64,000 nt of DNA. Origin: Diphasiastrum complanatum. Its lineage: Eukaryota > Streptophyta > Lycopodiopsida > Lycopodiales > Lycopodiaceae. The position numbers and the translations under genes were made by a program. A model generated the notes under the pieces. It was not told the origin of the DNA. It ran no database searches and was given only the letters and a program-made list of their open reading frames with translations. This document shows, in pieces, positions 13,101 through 23,989 of this stretch. Location of the stretch: assembly GCA_029204225.1 (NCBI GenBank), contig MU832577.1:1-64000 (forward strand), given 5' to 3'. The stretch's first letter is position 1. Each line of letters begins with the position of its first letter.

Positions 13101-13965
13101 TACACTACCTTTATACCCAAAAGGACCTCAATGACCGTCGATTCCGCTAGCTACAGTTTACACCAATTTGTTACTTTGATAACCGTTATCAACCCAGCAA
13201 AAGCGATGTCTCCGAAAATATCGAAACTTGCCTCCCAGTCTATGTCTTTGTCATTGCCACAAGACAACTACCCCAAAACTGTTTGTCACTCTACCCACAA
13301 CCTACTAATAGTGCCATGACTTGAAAGACATCTAATCCTATTAACAAAAAGGGATTCTATATTTTGGTTCCCTTTGGAAATTGGAGGCCCAGGACAGTGG
13401 AAATCAAGTGGGGTTGAATCTCATTGCGCTTTCAAAACTTTCACGATTCTTGACAAAGGGATACGTATGAAAGTTGGACGATGCTTTGGGTAGATAAACT
13501 AGAAAAACCAATGCCTGACTAAGTTTGAATACCATCAAAACAGCAATAATGTTCAAACCAAAATGGCATCACAGGAAATTTTGAAGCTTTACTTCTTTAA
13601 GATAAAAGGTCTAGATTGTATCGTCATACATCAAGGTGGACTCTTATGCTTTAGTTCACGTACTACATAAAAAACGACATCAAACAAAAGCAATTATCCC
13701 ATAAACCCACATCCAAAAAGCGAGTTCTTTCGAGAGAGAAAAGAGAAAACAAGCCTTCCCATAAACAAAGGCAAGATTTTGGAGTTGTAGAGTTATTTTA
13801 TGTGCAAAAAGAAAAGTACGTGAAAATCGAGATGCGGAAAAGAAGGAGACTTACTGAATCCAGGTAGGAAGTAGCAGCCTGCCTGGCTTCTGGACTTGAG
13901 TTTAAGTCCAGCGCTGCAATAACAGCCTGCGATGCTGCCTCTACTTGAGGGGCTAATTCTGCCAT
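7198..13965 (-). CDS. HST: HASTY / exportin-5 homologue, N-terminal eight exons (gene continues or is truncated)
   Basis: Eight minus-strand exons join in one frame: 13965-13855, 9420-9319, 8564-8421, 8260-8180, 8059-7990, 7815-7745, 7610-7447 and 7269-7198. Together they are 815 bp (271 codons), with GT/AG at every visible boundary and consistent phases. The product starts MAELAPQVEAASQ. It carries segments that match plant HASTY in order: KAGDVR, FGFKMLQ, HLVRIRWEEL, LKSQAASLLAE, ARREGP, MLRWLPEDV, EDLEGERRRQLLSALTHSL, LLDHYFGAAV, AYAEWAPV and FLLSSLEFRLSACEFLKLV. HASTY is the plant karyopherin of the exportin-5 family, acting at the nuclear envelope in small-RNA biogenesis and movement; known proteins are about 1,200 residues. 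Here only about the first quarter is present. Exon 8 ends with a normal donor (GTACCT), so the rest should lie left of 7198 or beyond the window; no further exon was found within it. Intron 1 is 4.4 kb. Confidence 0.92.
9421..13854 (-). other. HASTY intron 1 (4.4 kb), mostly anonymous
   Basis: The intron runs from donor GTAAGT after exon 1 to the acceptor TTGCAG before exon 2. Apart from a degenerate Ty3/gypsy RNase H fragment near 12882, I recognise nothing in it. Short frames on both strands have no family features. Confidence 0.75.
12882..12986 (+). pseudogene. Degenerate Ty3/gypsy reverse transcriptase/RNase H fragment
   Basis: The plus strand encodes PNFDKKFVVETNASVVGLG followed by VNFHQDHGV, a stop, then YECYLFLRARY and KKKYS. 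This matches the start of the Ty3/gypsy RNase H region, where the usual core is F-V-x-x-T-D-A-S; here the catalytic D is N. It lies within HASTY intron 1 in antisense orientation to the host gene and is clearly dead. Confidence 0.65.
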
Positions 13966-14061
13966 TACCTTCTACTTCCTTGCTTCAACAAAGCAAGCGC
14001 CAGCAGCCGCTGTTCTTTACTCAAAACACACAAAAAGGTTCTTTCTTTTAAGGAAAAGATC

Positions 14062-14063
<2 letters not shown>

Positions 14064-14105
<42 letters not shown>

Positions 14106-14160
14106 AAGGACAATAATGGGAGCTGCCTTTGCCCTAACCCTAGACCGAGCCCTAACCCTA
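14064..14160 (-). promoter_or_regulatory. Putative HASTY promoter/5' UTR elements: GA tract and two telo-box-like motifs
   Basis: About 100-195 bp upstream of the HASTY start, the minus strand carries a (GA)n tract (14102-14064) and two copies of TAGGGTTAGGG (14160-14150 and 14142-14132). Telo-box motifs and GAGA-type tracts are common in plant core promoters and 5' leaders. Their role here is inferred from position only. Confidence 0.5.
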
Positions 14161-15102
14161 CTAATCCATGCATATACACTATAGTTGTCAGTGGTAGCTA
14201 CTTGTCCTCCACATCACCTCCTATAAAGCATCACGTAAAGGAGGTCACAATATGAGCTCAACTAGCAACACAATTTTGTCCCACTAGCCATGATGAATAT
14301 TGAATCATAGGAACCTGTTATGTGAAGCGTAAAAATCATAACAAAACTGCAATTTTATCCCTTGCGCAAGTGATAAAAACATGAGTTAAACATGATGAAT
14401 ATTAAATCATGTCATTTCAAGGACAGATACCATAACAAAACCATGACGAAAGCAAAACAAAGAGCAATGTAAATTAAAGCCATGAAATATTAATAAAGCG
14501 ACAAGTTAGTGCAAAGTTTCTCATATGTACGATCATCGTTTCAAGTACCAAAATTTTTCGCGATCACGAGGTGACCAAACAAGTTATTGCAAATTTTCAT
14601 GTTCTATGATTTATACATCTTAATATAAAAGTGCTCTAATCTATTTGCGATTGAATGGTCCTTGACAAGTTTTAATATTTCAACATGGAAGGCATCATCA
14701 TAACGAGTATGAGTGTTGTCGAAAAGCATTTTTTTGGGTGGCTTTCGAACATGTTGCTGCATAGCGTACGCTAGTTTGTCGAATGTAAACCAGCTTCCCA
14801 ACCATGCTATTTTGTACAATGTGATGTGCTCATTCGTGGCCGTTTCTTTGGAGGAGACAATGGATCCTACGAGAAATATGCCATTTAGGTTATTAGTTGC
14901 TTCATGATGAAACGCGATCAATGTTGCATTGAAAGATATAGATGGAAGGTTAGCATACCTCTATGCTAGAAGATAGTGGTTGCAATGTTTGTTGTGAAAT
15001 TTGTAGATCGATGGGCTGTTATGTCATTATGCAATTGATATTTAGACGCGTAAGAATCTGTATGAATAGCATAATGTGATTTACAATCATTGAAGGTTAC
15101 GC
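14161..15102. other. Region with no recognised gene; one unassigned 105-codon frame
   Basis: A minus-strand open frame at 14604-14921 gives a 105-residue sequence with ordinary protein-like composition (for example LAYAMQQHVRKPPKKML). I recognise no domain, and it has no intact neighbour to support it. The rest is AT-rich without signals I can name. Confidence 0.25.
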
Positions 15103-15927
15103 GAAGCAAAAGCATTCACGAATAAAATCAGTTCGTCAGGAATTCAGATATGATTGCTGGTCACTACCGGCTATATCATTCCTACAATCCTTCCGAGTGT
15201 AGACAGACATTACTGATCTACGTTAACAGATTAATATGGCATTCAACAAAATCAAACCAATGTGCGGAATTGAATAGACAAGTAAATTAGACACACGAAT
15301 AGTAACAAACTAATATTCATTCGAGATCATACAATCATTCAGAATAATATGTGCACAAGAGCTACAATATTATCTATTGATCTTCTGATTTTTCAAGCAC
15401 TGTGCGACAGATCCACATAGTGCATTGGCATGAGAGAAATACAGTTCTCTCACGAATAATGTCTCGCTTACTAGCAGACTTCTGGATCTACAGATCCTCT
15501 TACAAAATTTTCTCGCACACAGACGGACATGTATTCTGTATTTTTTTGTCTTCTTGTCTTGTCTCTTGATATTATGCATCAAACAGAAAGTATATAGTTC
15601 GTGAACTTTTTTGTGTCGCGTCGTGTAACTTCTAGATCAGAAAGATTAAACATCTCTAACTAATCACGAATTACAAGAGTGGCAGATTAGCCACAATCTA
15701 GAGTACTTCTGCTGATGTCATAATATCTGATCAAATACTTGTACCCCTTGGTACTTGGTTGATCTTCTTGGCCGTTGGTGGAGCAAGAATGATTTTATGT
15801 CGCAAAACAATTTCGTGTCGTGTGTCGTGAAATTGTTCACGAACAATTTCGTTTCTTGTGTCTTTTCTGTCAAAATCAAAGTGGAGCGCTAGCAAGGCTT
15901 TGGCACTAGAAACATTTTGTTTCTTCA
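15103..15927 (-). repeat. 3' LTR of family 2 element, truncated
   Basis: This segment aligns with 20318-21144 through matching blocks (for example around the TGCATTGGC..GAGAGAAATAC section). It starts TGAAGAAACA on the minus strand. Similarity stops near 15103, whereas the partner LTR continues to 19900. Confidence 0.85.
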
Positions 15928-15937
15928 TCTCCCTCTC
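15928..15937 (-). promoter_or_regulatory. Polypurine tract, family 2 element
   Basis: The minus strand reads GAGAGGGAGA immediately before the TGAAGAAACA start of the 3' LTR. Confidence 0.7.
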
Positions 15938-16450
15938 AAAGCATGATAGCTTGACGACTCCAAGACTGCTCCTTTGTCTCTCGACTAGACCTTTGTAAAA
16001 ATGTCAACTACCATCTCCTTTGTTCCAATGAAGGTAGTCTGCAACATCTTCTTCCCAATCAGATCCCTTATCAAGTGGTACTTGATCGCAATGTGTTTCG
16101 TCCTTGAGTAAAACATAGGGTCTTTTGTCAGATGATTGTAGATGTGTTGTCCATCTGCAAAACTAGAGGTTCATTCCTCATTTCGCCCAGCTCGTCAAGG
16201 AACTGTTTGAGCCAAATTATTTTGTTGGCCATCTTTGTTGCTGCAACGTACTCTGCTTCGCAGGATGACTGAGCTACAATGGTCTGCTTCTTGCTGACCT
16301 AGAGAATTGCTGCACTTGACGCGATGGTGCATCCTCCTGAGACACTTTTGCGGTCGTCCTTGAGGGATGCCCAGCTAGCATCACTGTAGGAAAGCATTTG
16401 GAACCCTGCATCACGACAATAACACAAACCATAATCTTTTGTTAATTAAA
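15938..16450 (-). pseudogene. Copia RNase H domain, family 2 (15 kb copy)
   Basis: The minus strand encodes LSYSDASWASLKDD, then SGGCTIASS, SCEAEY and KMANKIIWLKQFL, the characteristic Ty1/copia RNase H blocks. In-frame stops interrupt it. It is the 3' end of pol, ending at the polypurine tract. Confidence 0.75.
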
Positions 16451-16555
16451 GATATTGCAAAATTCGTTTTGCAATCTTCCAATGTGTCGAGCCTGGATTC
16501 GTGCAGAATTGGCTCATCCTGAACACGACATAAGCAATGTCAGGACATGTGTTAT

Positions 16556-17417
16556 CTACAGGGTACGAAACGATCCTATCAGTTTTCTGTATGGTGTAAA
16601 CTGCATCAATTCTCTCTCTTCTTCAGTCCTCGAACATTTTTTGTTCGTCAGTATTGTTCCTACAAGCATTGGAGTATTTGCTCCTTTGCAATTCAGCATC
16701 CCAAAATCTTCTAAGATTTTTTGGGTATATCTGGACTGATGAAGGTACAATTTACCTCCCTTATAGTCCATGTCAATATGTAATCCAAGGTAACACCTGG
16801 ATTCTGCCATATCTACAATCTCGAAATGTTTCGAGATATCATTCTTCACTTCAGCAATCAGCTCCTCACTCTTGTAGAGTATCAGAGTGTCGTCCACATA
16901 CACAGCCACAATGATGATCTTCCCATTTGTAATTCGTACATAGACATTGGAATCAGCTATTAGTGGCTTGAATCCTAAGAATTTAAGGGCTTGATCTTTT
17001 TACATCATTGTCTCACTGACTGCTTCATACCATAGATACTCCTATTGTGCATTTTGCATGCATAATTTGGAAGTGAATTCGAGACATATCCTGTGGGTTG
17101 ATCCATGTAGACCTCTTCGTCTAGCTCACCATGCAAGAAGGTTGTCTTCTCGTCCACATTGTGAATCATGAGGTCATAAGCAGCTACATATGCAAATAGT
17201 AAACGTAGGGACGAATGTTTCACGACAGGAGAAATGTCTCAAAATAGTCAATATCATGTCTCCAAGCTACAAGTTTTGCCTTATACTTTGAGACATCTCC
17301 ATCTGGTCCATACTTTAACTTGTATACCCATTTGCATTTTACAGCCTTTCGCTTATCTGGTAATGGCTGCAACGTCCATACCTGGTTCTTTCTCATGGAT
17401 TCCATCTCCTCATTCAT
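16556..17417 (-). pseudogene. Copia reverse transcriptase, family 2 (15 kb copy), broken
   Basis: The N-terminal part (17417-17220) reads NQVWTLQPLPDKRKAVKCKW and then VYKLKYGPDGDVSKYKAKLVA. The middle part (17223-17005) has DEEVYMDQPTGYV. The catalytic part (16909-16556) keeps an intact YVDD box in AVYVDDTLILYKS. The three pieces are in different frames with stops between, so no functional polymerase can be made. Confidence 0.88.
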
Positions 17418-17478
17418 GACTTGGATCCATTTGTCCTTCTCTGGACATTCAATTGCCTCCTCGAATGTTTGTGGTTCG

Positions 17479-18837
17479 TCACAGAACTCTTTGAACTATA
17501 ATGCCTTTGCCTTTGTCTGCTCTGCTAGGCCCAGAATCATTTTGATTTACAGGTACTGTAGCAGTAGGCTGTCTCTCGAAACTTTCTTTGTCTGATTTGT
17601 CACTCGAATGCGAAGCGACTCGAATATTTTCGTCTTCATGTTCGTCCTCTGCTCCCTCTATCACAGTTGGCAGATCATAGTATTGTCTTTCAAGAACCTC
17701 ATAGCTGACAGGATCATCGTTGGCCATCATTCTGCTCTCGTCAAATTTGACATCTCTAAAAGTCTTCACAATGTTTGTCTCTAGCATATAGACTTTGTAG
17801 TATGACGGATTGTTGTCATATCCTACAAGATATCCATGTTTAGCTTTCTCATCAAGCTTCTTTTGAAGCTTATCAGGAACATGTGCGTAAGCTGCACAGC
17901 CAAAGATACGAATGTGAGTCAGATTGGATTTTCTACCCCACCATAATTCATGTGGTGTCGTGTGAGGAACACCAGACTTTCCTATCTTGTTCTGAATATA
18001 AGCAACTGTAGCTACTGCTTCAGCCCACAATACTTGGAGCTTTTGAGTAGGCCATCATGCATATAACAGCCTCCATTAGGGTCATATTCTTTCTTTCTGC
18101 AATCTGTGAATGATACTACGATCATTGCAGAAGTCAGTGAAATGATTCGAGATGTATTTTCCACCTCGATCTGTTCTGATCTGCTTCACTTTATTACCAG
18201 TGCATCTCTCTGTCCAATTCACATACTTTGTGAATTTGTCAAATGCTTCTAATTTGTTGTGAATAAAGTCGACTCTGACAAATTTACTATAATCATCAGT
18301 TAAGGTAATGTAATATTTCAAGCCTCCTACTGAGATCACATTGAAAGGCCCACAGATGTCAGAATGTACTAACTCTAGAATCTTGGTCGTTTTGTAGGAG
18401 CCTTTCACAAGTGGAATGCGTGATATCTTACCCTTCAGACATGCATCACAGGTCGTTGAACTGTTCACATTCGAGATGCTCACCCCTGTGATTGCTCCAT
18501 GATGGCTTGCTTGGTATAGTGCCATTGAGTTCATATGGCATAGTCTCATGTGCCATAGAGTGTCTCGCGAATCATCATGAGCCTGATGCACTTGGTCTGC
18601 AGGTAGGCGTACCTTCAGGTGATACATATTACCTTTTCTTCTACCTTGGGTGATCAGAGTACTGGTACTTGCATCAACAACATTGCATGCTTCATCTGAG
18701 AACGTCACACACATCCCTGCATCAGCTATTCTTGCCATTGATAGCAAGTTCTGCTGCAGTGTAGGCATGAATAGAACATCTTCGAGTCGTCTATCTCTGC
18801 CATTTGTGTTGAGCCATAGTGAACCAATACCATTCAC
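17479..18837 (-). pseudogene. Copia GAG-pre-integrase and integrase, family 2 (15 kb copy)
   Basis: From 18837 downward there is a pre-integrase segment (LWHMRLCHMNSMALYQ) with a CDACLKGK zinc-binding motif. The integrase core follows with HSDICGPF and IRTDRGGKY, which carry the first two catalytic aspartates. The segment before the catalytic glutamate is shortened and shifted in frame, leaving AERKN in another frame. A second open stretch (18030-17479) holds the integrase C-terminal region (LWGRKSNLTHIRIFGCAAYA). Confidence 0.85.
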
Positions 18838-18839
18838 TT

Positions 18840-19180
18840 GGTGTTTTGATCCATCTCCAATAACAATAAATCTTGATGGATCTGCACTTCAAAAATTAGA
18901 CATGATTTGTCTTTATGTAACAAAGTGCGAGGTAGCTCCTGAATCAAGGAGTACCTCCTGTGTGTTAGGTGTTGACACTGCACAGTTGTAGGCGATCGAA
19001 TTACCACGATTCGATCTTTCTTCGCCCATTTTCGAGCTCTCTGGCTCCTCGACATAGGACAAACTATTATTGTTTTCCTGTCTGCTTTGAGCTTATTTGT
19101 TCCTTGGGTTCAAGCGGCAGTCCATGGCTGCATAACCCTTCTTGTGGCAGTGGATACACTCAATTTTCGGATTGAGCCAA
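18840..19180 (-). pseudogene. Copia zinc knuckle and protease remnant, family 2 (15 kb copy)
   Basis: The minus strand reads CIHCHKKGYAAMDC, a CCHC knuckle whose histidine is replaced by tyrosine. It then gives serine/glutamate-rich sequence and a protease-side stretch before the integrase. Frames are interrupted by stops. Confidence 0.65.
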
Positions 19181-19784
19181 CATGAATCGACAGTGTGTCC
19201 TTCGCGTTTGCATCTCACGCAGGTCTTCTTGTCTCCACTTTGTTGTTTCGACCTTTCTTTCTTCTTCCATTTGTCTTTACTGGTTCCTTCAGCTCGCTGA
19301 TCACAATCCTGCTTTTGATCTGACTCCCTCTAAGGCTTGAATTGTTTCTTTGTCTTCTCTTTGTTGTTGTAGATGGCTTGGTGAGAAGCATCCTTGTGAT
19401 CAAGATGCTCTCGAGCCTCGACTTCCTCTCAAATCTCGACAATTGCCCACTGCAGGTTTGTCAGCTGATATTCAAGCATCATCATCTGACTGCATGATTT
19501 CGTCTGAAATCTTGTGAGTAGTGTATCCCACATCTCTTTTGCTTTAGAGAGTGTAGCTAGGTCAAGAGTCAGGCTATCCTCGATGGATGATGATAACAAA
19601 GCTACTACCTTGTCATTCTTCTCCCTCATTTCGTGTAGCTCCTTGTCTGTTGTTGTAGGCATCTCCTCCGTGCCATCTACCCAGGGGTATAATCCTTCTC
19701 CCTTTAGTATCAACGAGGTCTTTACTTTTCTGACAAATCCAGAACTATACAAATCTTGGATTGTATGCTACTTATTGAAGCCAT
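19181..19784 (-). pseudogene. Copia Gag, family 2 (15 kb copy), broken
   Basis: The minus-strand ATG at 19784 opens MASISSIQS, matching the better-preserved copy at 53254. The frame 19752-19429 encodes the conserved Gag core (KVVALLSSSIEDSLTL to LTRFQTKSCSQMMMLEYQL). A deletion then joins this to the region near 19442, which resumes the basic C-terminal tail. The product would be a capsid-like RNA-binding protein if intact. Confidence 0.75.
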
Positions 19785-19886
19785 TGCTCTTGAATTGTGT
19801 TTTCACTTGTTAATGGTTGTTTGTTTGAATGCTTAGCCTCTTGGATCTGATAGCTTTTCGGCTATGTCAGACTGTGACAAAAGTTG

Positions 19887-19898
19887 GCTCTGATACCA
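19887..19898 (-). promoter_or_regulatory. tRNA primer-binding site, family 2 (15 kb copy)
   Basis: TGGTATCAGAGC on the minus strand, one base from the inner edge of the 5' LTR. Confidence 0.9.
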
Positions 19899-19899
19899 C

Positions 19900-21144
19900 T
19901 GATGCCAAAAAAATTGCACTCAGGAAATGCAAATTCCAGCTAGAACTCTGGTGACAAATTGATAAAAGGTCTTGAACGATTCGCGAAACTCGCACTATTT
20001 TTGTTCGAGAATAATTTGTGTTGGATCAATCAGGCTCTGTAACACAACGAAACGAAACGAGACAAAATCTAGATGAAAACGAAATGAAGTGAAACTCAAA
20101 TGAGCTCTGACATTAATTCATGTTGAAAGCATAGAGATCGCGAAACGAAATGAAACTAGACGAAACAGAAGAATTCACGAAAAAGATCAATCAGGCTCTA
20201 TAATGAGACGAGACGAAACGAAACGAAACAAGCCGAAATGAAACGAAACTTAAGTGAGCTCTGAAATTGATTTACGCTTATAGCCAAGTGATCGCAAAAC
20301 GAAATGAAACGAAATGAAGCGAAGCGAAAGCATTTGGAATAAAATCAGTTTGTCAGAAATTCAGATATGATTGCTGGTCACTGTCGGCTATATCATTCCT
20401 ACAATCCTTTAGAGTGTAGACAGACACTGCTAATCTACGTTAATAGATTAATATAGCATTCAACAAAATCAAACCAATGTGTGGAACTGAATAAACAAGT
20501 GAATTAGATACACGAATAGTAGCAGACTAATATTCATTCGAGATCATACAATCATTCAGAATAATATGTGCACAATAGATACAATATTATATATTGATCT
20601 TCTGATTCTTCAAGCACTGTGCAACAGATCCACACAGTGCATTGGCGTGAGAGAAATACGGTTCTCTCACGAATAATGTCTCGCTTACTAGCGGACTTCT
20701 AGAGCTACAGATCCTCTTACAAAATTGTCTCGCACACAGACGGACATGTATTTTGTATTTTTTTCGTCTTCTTGTCTTGTCTCTTGGTATTATGCATCAA
20801 ACAAAAAGTATATAGTTCGCGAACTTTTTTGTGTCGCGTCGTGTAACTTCCATATCAGAAAGATTAAACATCTCTAACTAATCACGATTTACAAGGGTGG
20901 TGGATTAGCCACGATCTAGAGTACTTCTGTTGATGTCATGATATCTGATCAAATACTTGTACCCTTGGTACTTGGCTAATCTTCTTGGCCGTTCGTGGAG
21001 CAAGAATGATTTTGTGTCGCGAAACAATTTCGTGTCGTGTGTCGTGAAATTGTTCGCGAACAATTTCATTTCTTGTGTCTTTTCTGTCAAAATCAGAGTG
21101 GAGAGCTACCAAGGCTTTGTCACTAGAAACATTTTGTTTCTTCA
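19900..21144 (-). repeat. 5' LTR of family 2 element
   Basis: A 1,245-bp LTR bounded by TG/CA. The inner third (about 20045-20330) is unusual: it is built from degenerate ACGAAACGAAAC-type pentamers and hexamers. The outer two thirds match 15103-15927. Confidence 0.85.
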
Positions 21145-21897
21145 GTCAAAATATGACATATGAAGCACCAAGTTTCTGTTCGATGTATTGATCAGACTCA
21201 AATTCCACCCTATGATCTAAATCAACGATCCTACTTATTGATAACAGATTTGAAGAGAGTTAAGATACATACAAAACATTTGATAGCAGTTTGGATTCAT
21301 CGTGTTGGAATTTCAATCTTACAGTTGAAAATATTCACGATGACTGCTCATATATTGAGTAGCTCCAAAATCCAGAAACCAAGAATTATCCAATAGTACT
21401 TTTCAGTTTTTGATCATAAATGCTCCTTCATCCATGTCGATGTCGGGAGGTGCTGTGACTACATTCGCCTATTTATTTGGTTGCTTACTGGCATTATTTG
21501 CTTTGAGAACTCTGTAATCCTGGATCTATGATTAGTGCGCTTGCAATACTTACTGAACATCTTCTTCTTCGACTATGGATTTGATAATTGTTCTTGACTT
21601 TTAAGTCGGCTTCTAATTTGATGCAGATTGCTTAGAGCTTTTCTACTTTTGTCGTTCTGAGCCTTTGTTGGCATATAGAGCATGAGATGATGAAGTCGAC
21701 GAAACATCTTGATTTCTTCGATTATCTTCCTACAACAACATAGTGATAACTCTGGTAAGAGTTAAATCTGAGTGTGTCAATATAATCATCACCCAGTTTT
21801 CATATGTAGAGGGCAAGCTTGAAAGCAATGTCATGATTGCATCTTGATCATCTATAATTGATCCGACAGCAGCCATATGTTGCAAGAGATTCTTAAA

Positions 21898-22271
21898 CTA
21901 GTTAACATAATTCTGAAGTGAATTACCATTAGACATCTTGAGAGTGAAGAATTTTCTTCGTGAATATAACTTAGAAGTTACATCCTTCACATTATATAGC
22001 GAGCTCATGATGTCCCATACTTCTTTTGAAGTTTGAGCTTCAGATATGTGGCCAATCTGAGTGTCTGATATATTGAGAATAATAAGCGCAAAAGCTTTAC
22101 CATCCTTTTCCATTTTGAGTCTTTAGTGTCATCTACAGGCTTCACTTTGATACATGTGACAACATCCCACAACTCGTTGGCGATTAGCAAGGTCTTCATC
22201 TTAAATTTCCACAAGTAGTAACTGGATCCATTTAGCTTGTCTACGTTAAGACGACTACTCTGAGAATCCAT
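21898..22271 (-). pseudogene. Copia Gag fragment, family 1 second copy
   Basis: The minus strand opens with MDSQSSRLNVDKLNGSSYYL at 22271, then KFKMKTLLIANELWDVV. It shifts frame near 22110 into ALIILNISDTQIGHISEA and VWDIMSSLYNVKDVTS. One frameshift and a later stop prevent full-length Gag. Confidence 0.8.
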
Positions 22272-22503
22272 CTGGAGCTTTAGTCTGTCGATTAATCGAT
22301 GACGTTAAGAGAGAGATACCATGATGCGCTACAATTGGAAATCAATTATATGATACTAAAATTTGATACTACAAATTGAAGAATATGAGGTCAATTTGAT
22401 ATCACAAAATATCAAGTATTAGAGGTCTGATATAACAAATCGCTCTAATATCATGAAGGTACGCTCTGATATTATATATTGGAGCTCTGATACCAAGCTT
22501 ACA

Positions 22504-22515
22504 TCTCTGATACCA
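22504..22515 (-). promoter_or_regulatory. tRNA primer-binding site, family 1 second copy
   Basis: The minus strand reads TGGTATCAGAGA next to the LTR, one mismatch from the initiator-Met consensus. A second similar sequence lies about 20 bp further left. Confidence 0.75.
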
Positions 22516-23315
22516 TGTTGGAAAGAGGTGATAATGCAATAACGACAAGTCAAAGACAATAAACGACTTATTAGACACAACGGAATGGAACCTACTTTTC
22601 TAATGCATGACTATGCCTACCAATATTGAACAAAACATAATGACATAAGTCACATTTAGTCTTATAGTAACTAGCTTTGAAATTGTTAGTACTACAATGA
22701 TTACGTAGCCAACAATGTATTGAATAATCAGACAAAAGCAATATGAGATTATCAGTTACAAAAACAATCACAAAGATGCATACATTATGACATGATGTTG
22801 AACGCAATAAAGGATAGATTGATTCAGCATGGAACATATGATGATGAAGACAAGAGAATTGTGGATAGAAACTGCGTGCTCGAAGCTATCTCTGAACAAC
22901 TCATATCTTTGTCTGAATTGCACTTCCGCTGATAAGCAGTAAGCGCTTATAGCAAAACTCTAAATGAACTCTAAAGAACTGAGCTAGAATGCTCAAGAGT
23001 GTTCAAGCTTGAAAGCTTGAGAGAGCTGCTACTTGATTCAATTGAATTACTTGAATTAAACTGATAGATATATGACCAGCTATTTATACTAAGCAAATGC
23101 GACAATGTCCAGTAGTAAGACAAATAATTAGGTCGTAGATCATAATGGTCAGTGGGACATAGTGAGTTGGCATCCAGTTAGTATTTCTTGGAAATTGAGT
23201 GATTTTTGAATATTTTTGCAGATTGTGTAGAAACATGCATAAAACTGTAGAGCTGGATAATGTAGTGGATGAAGATTAAAAACGATTAGTCGATAATCAA
23301 GAGAATAATCCAACA
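22516..23315 (-). repeat. 5' LTR, family 1 second copy
   Basis: An 800-bp LTR, shorter than the 1,133-bp version at 2850-3982, starting TGTTGGATTATT on the minus strand. It lacks most of the GCGAAAAA/CGACACTGTCG block that lengthens the first copy. Confidence 0.75.
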
Positions 23316-23989
23316 TGTAGGATGGCTCTAGTAAATTAAGTAGATTCAATCTTGTGTTGTCAAGTACTGATCATTGATATGCAATCATCAACAAATCAAT
23401 CAAGTGAATCTATAATAAGGTATAATTGAAGGCAAAATATAGGAAGTAACAATTAAGCGACTGAATCTCCGTATTTTTGCGCCTCACAGACTCGCGCATT
23501 GCTTCACACTCATGTACTCTATTTTTTATTAATCAAAGAATGCAGTTTTGTCCAACTAATGATTTGTTCATTTGCGCATTATTACAGATTGTATTCTCAT
23601 CTTGATTATTGTTGCTACGCTGACACACTTCCGATCCACAACTCGTTTGTTCTATTCTTCCGGTATTAGTATCTCGATCTAGATTTCGATTCTGGATGTC
23701 TATTTCTGAATCGATTCTAATTTAGATTGAGATACTAATTTTCAACAATATATCAGAATGCGTGTTTTTTATACACCGCCATTTTTTCGACATGATATTA
23801 GAGCCGATGGTTCAATAATTTGCATTTCCATGCAGGTCGTCAGTCTTGTTTGTACCAAAGACATTGTTTTGAAATTGCACTACTTATAGTATTTCGATAT
23901 TGTTGTTTCTACTAGCGATCTCGCTCTCTTCACCAGAATGGATCCATCTTTCGGTTGATCTCTGATTGACAAAATCGATGGAGAGAACT
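23316..23989 (+). mobile_element. Copia 5' fragment, family 6 (LTR end, primer site, gag start)
   Basis: A plus-strand sequence ends like an LTR (TTTTTTCGACA) immediately before TGATATTAGAGCC at 23793-23805, a diverged primer-binding site. The ATG at 23938 encodes MDPSFG, a stop, then SLIDKIDGENCERFQ, the typical very start of a copia Gag. It is then cut by the family 3 LTR at about 23990. The LTR start is not defined. Confidence 0.5.

Larger units (their letters stand above)
15103..21144 (-). mobile_element. Ty1/copia LTR retrotransposon, family 2, nearly full length but decayed
   Basis: The minus-strand order is: 5' LTR (19900-21144), primer-binding site, gag, zinc knuckle and protease, integrase, reverse transcriptase, RNase H, polypurine tract, and a shortened 3' LTR (15103-15927). 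This order (integrase before reverse transcriptase) is diagnostic of Ty1/copia. Multiple frameshifts and stops interrupt every domain, and the 3' LTR has lost its last 400 or so bases. It abuts the family 1 remnant at 21145, suggesting insertion into or recombination with it. Confidence 0.92.
21145..23315 (-). mobile_element. Family 1 copia remnant: 5' LTR, leader, gag and protease-side fragment
   Basis: This is the 5' part of a second family 1 element. It has an LTR (22516-23315), a primer-binding site, and gag (22271-21898). A decayed zinc-knuckle/protease stretch down to 21145 aligns with 1500-2030 of the first element. No 3' half is seen; the family 2 element begins directly at its broken edge. 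Confidence 0.8.

Noticed and set aside
14604-14921. 105-codon minus-strand frame as a real gene
   Set aside because: No domain, no splice context and no neighbour supporting it; kept only as a note within the surrounding region.
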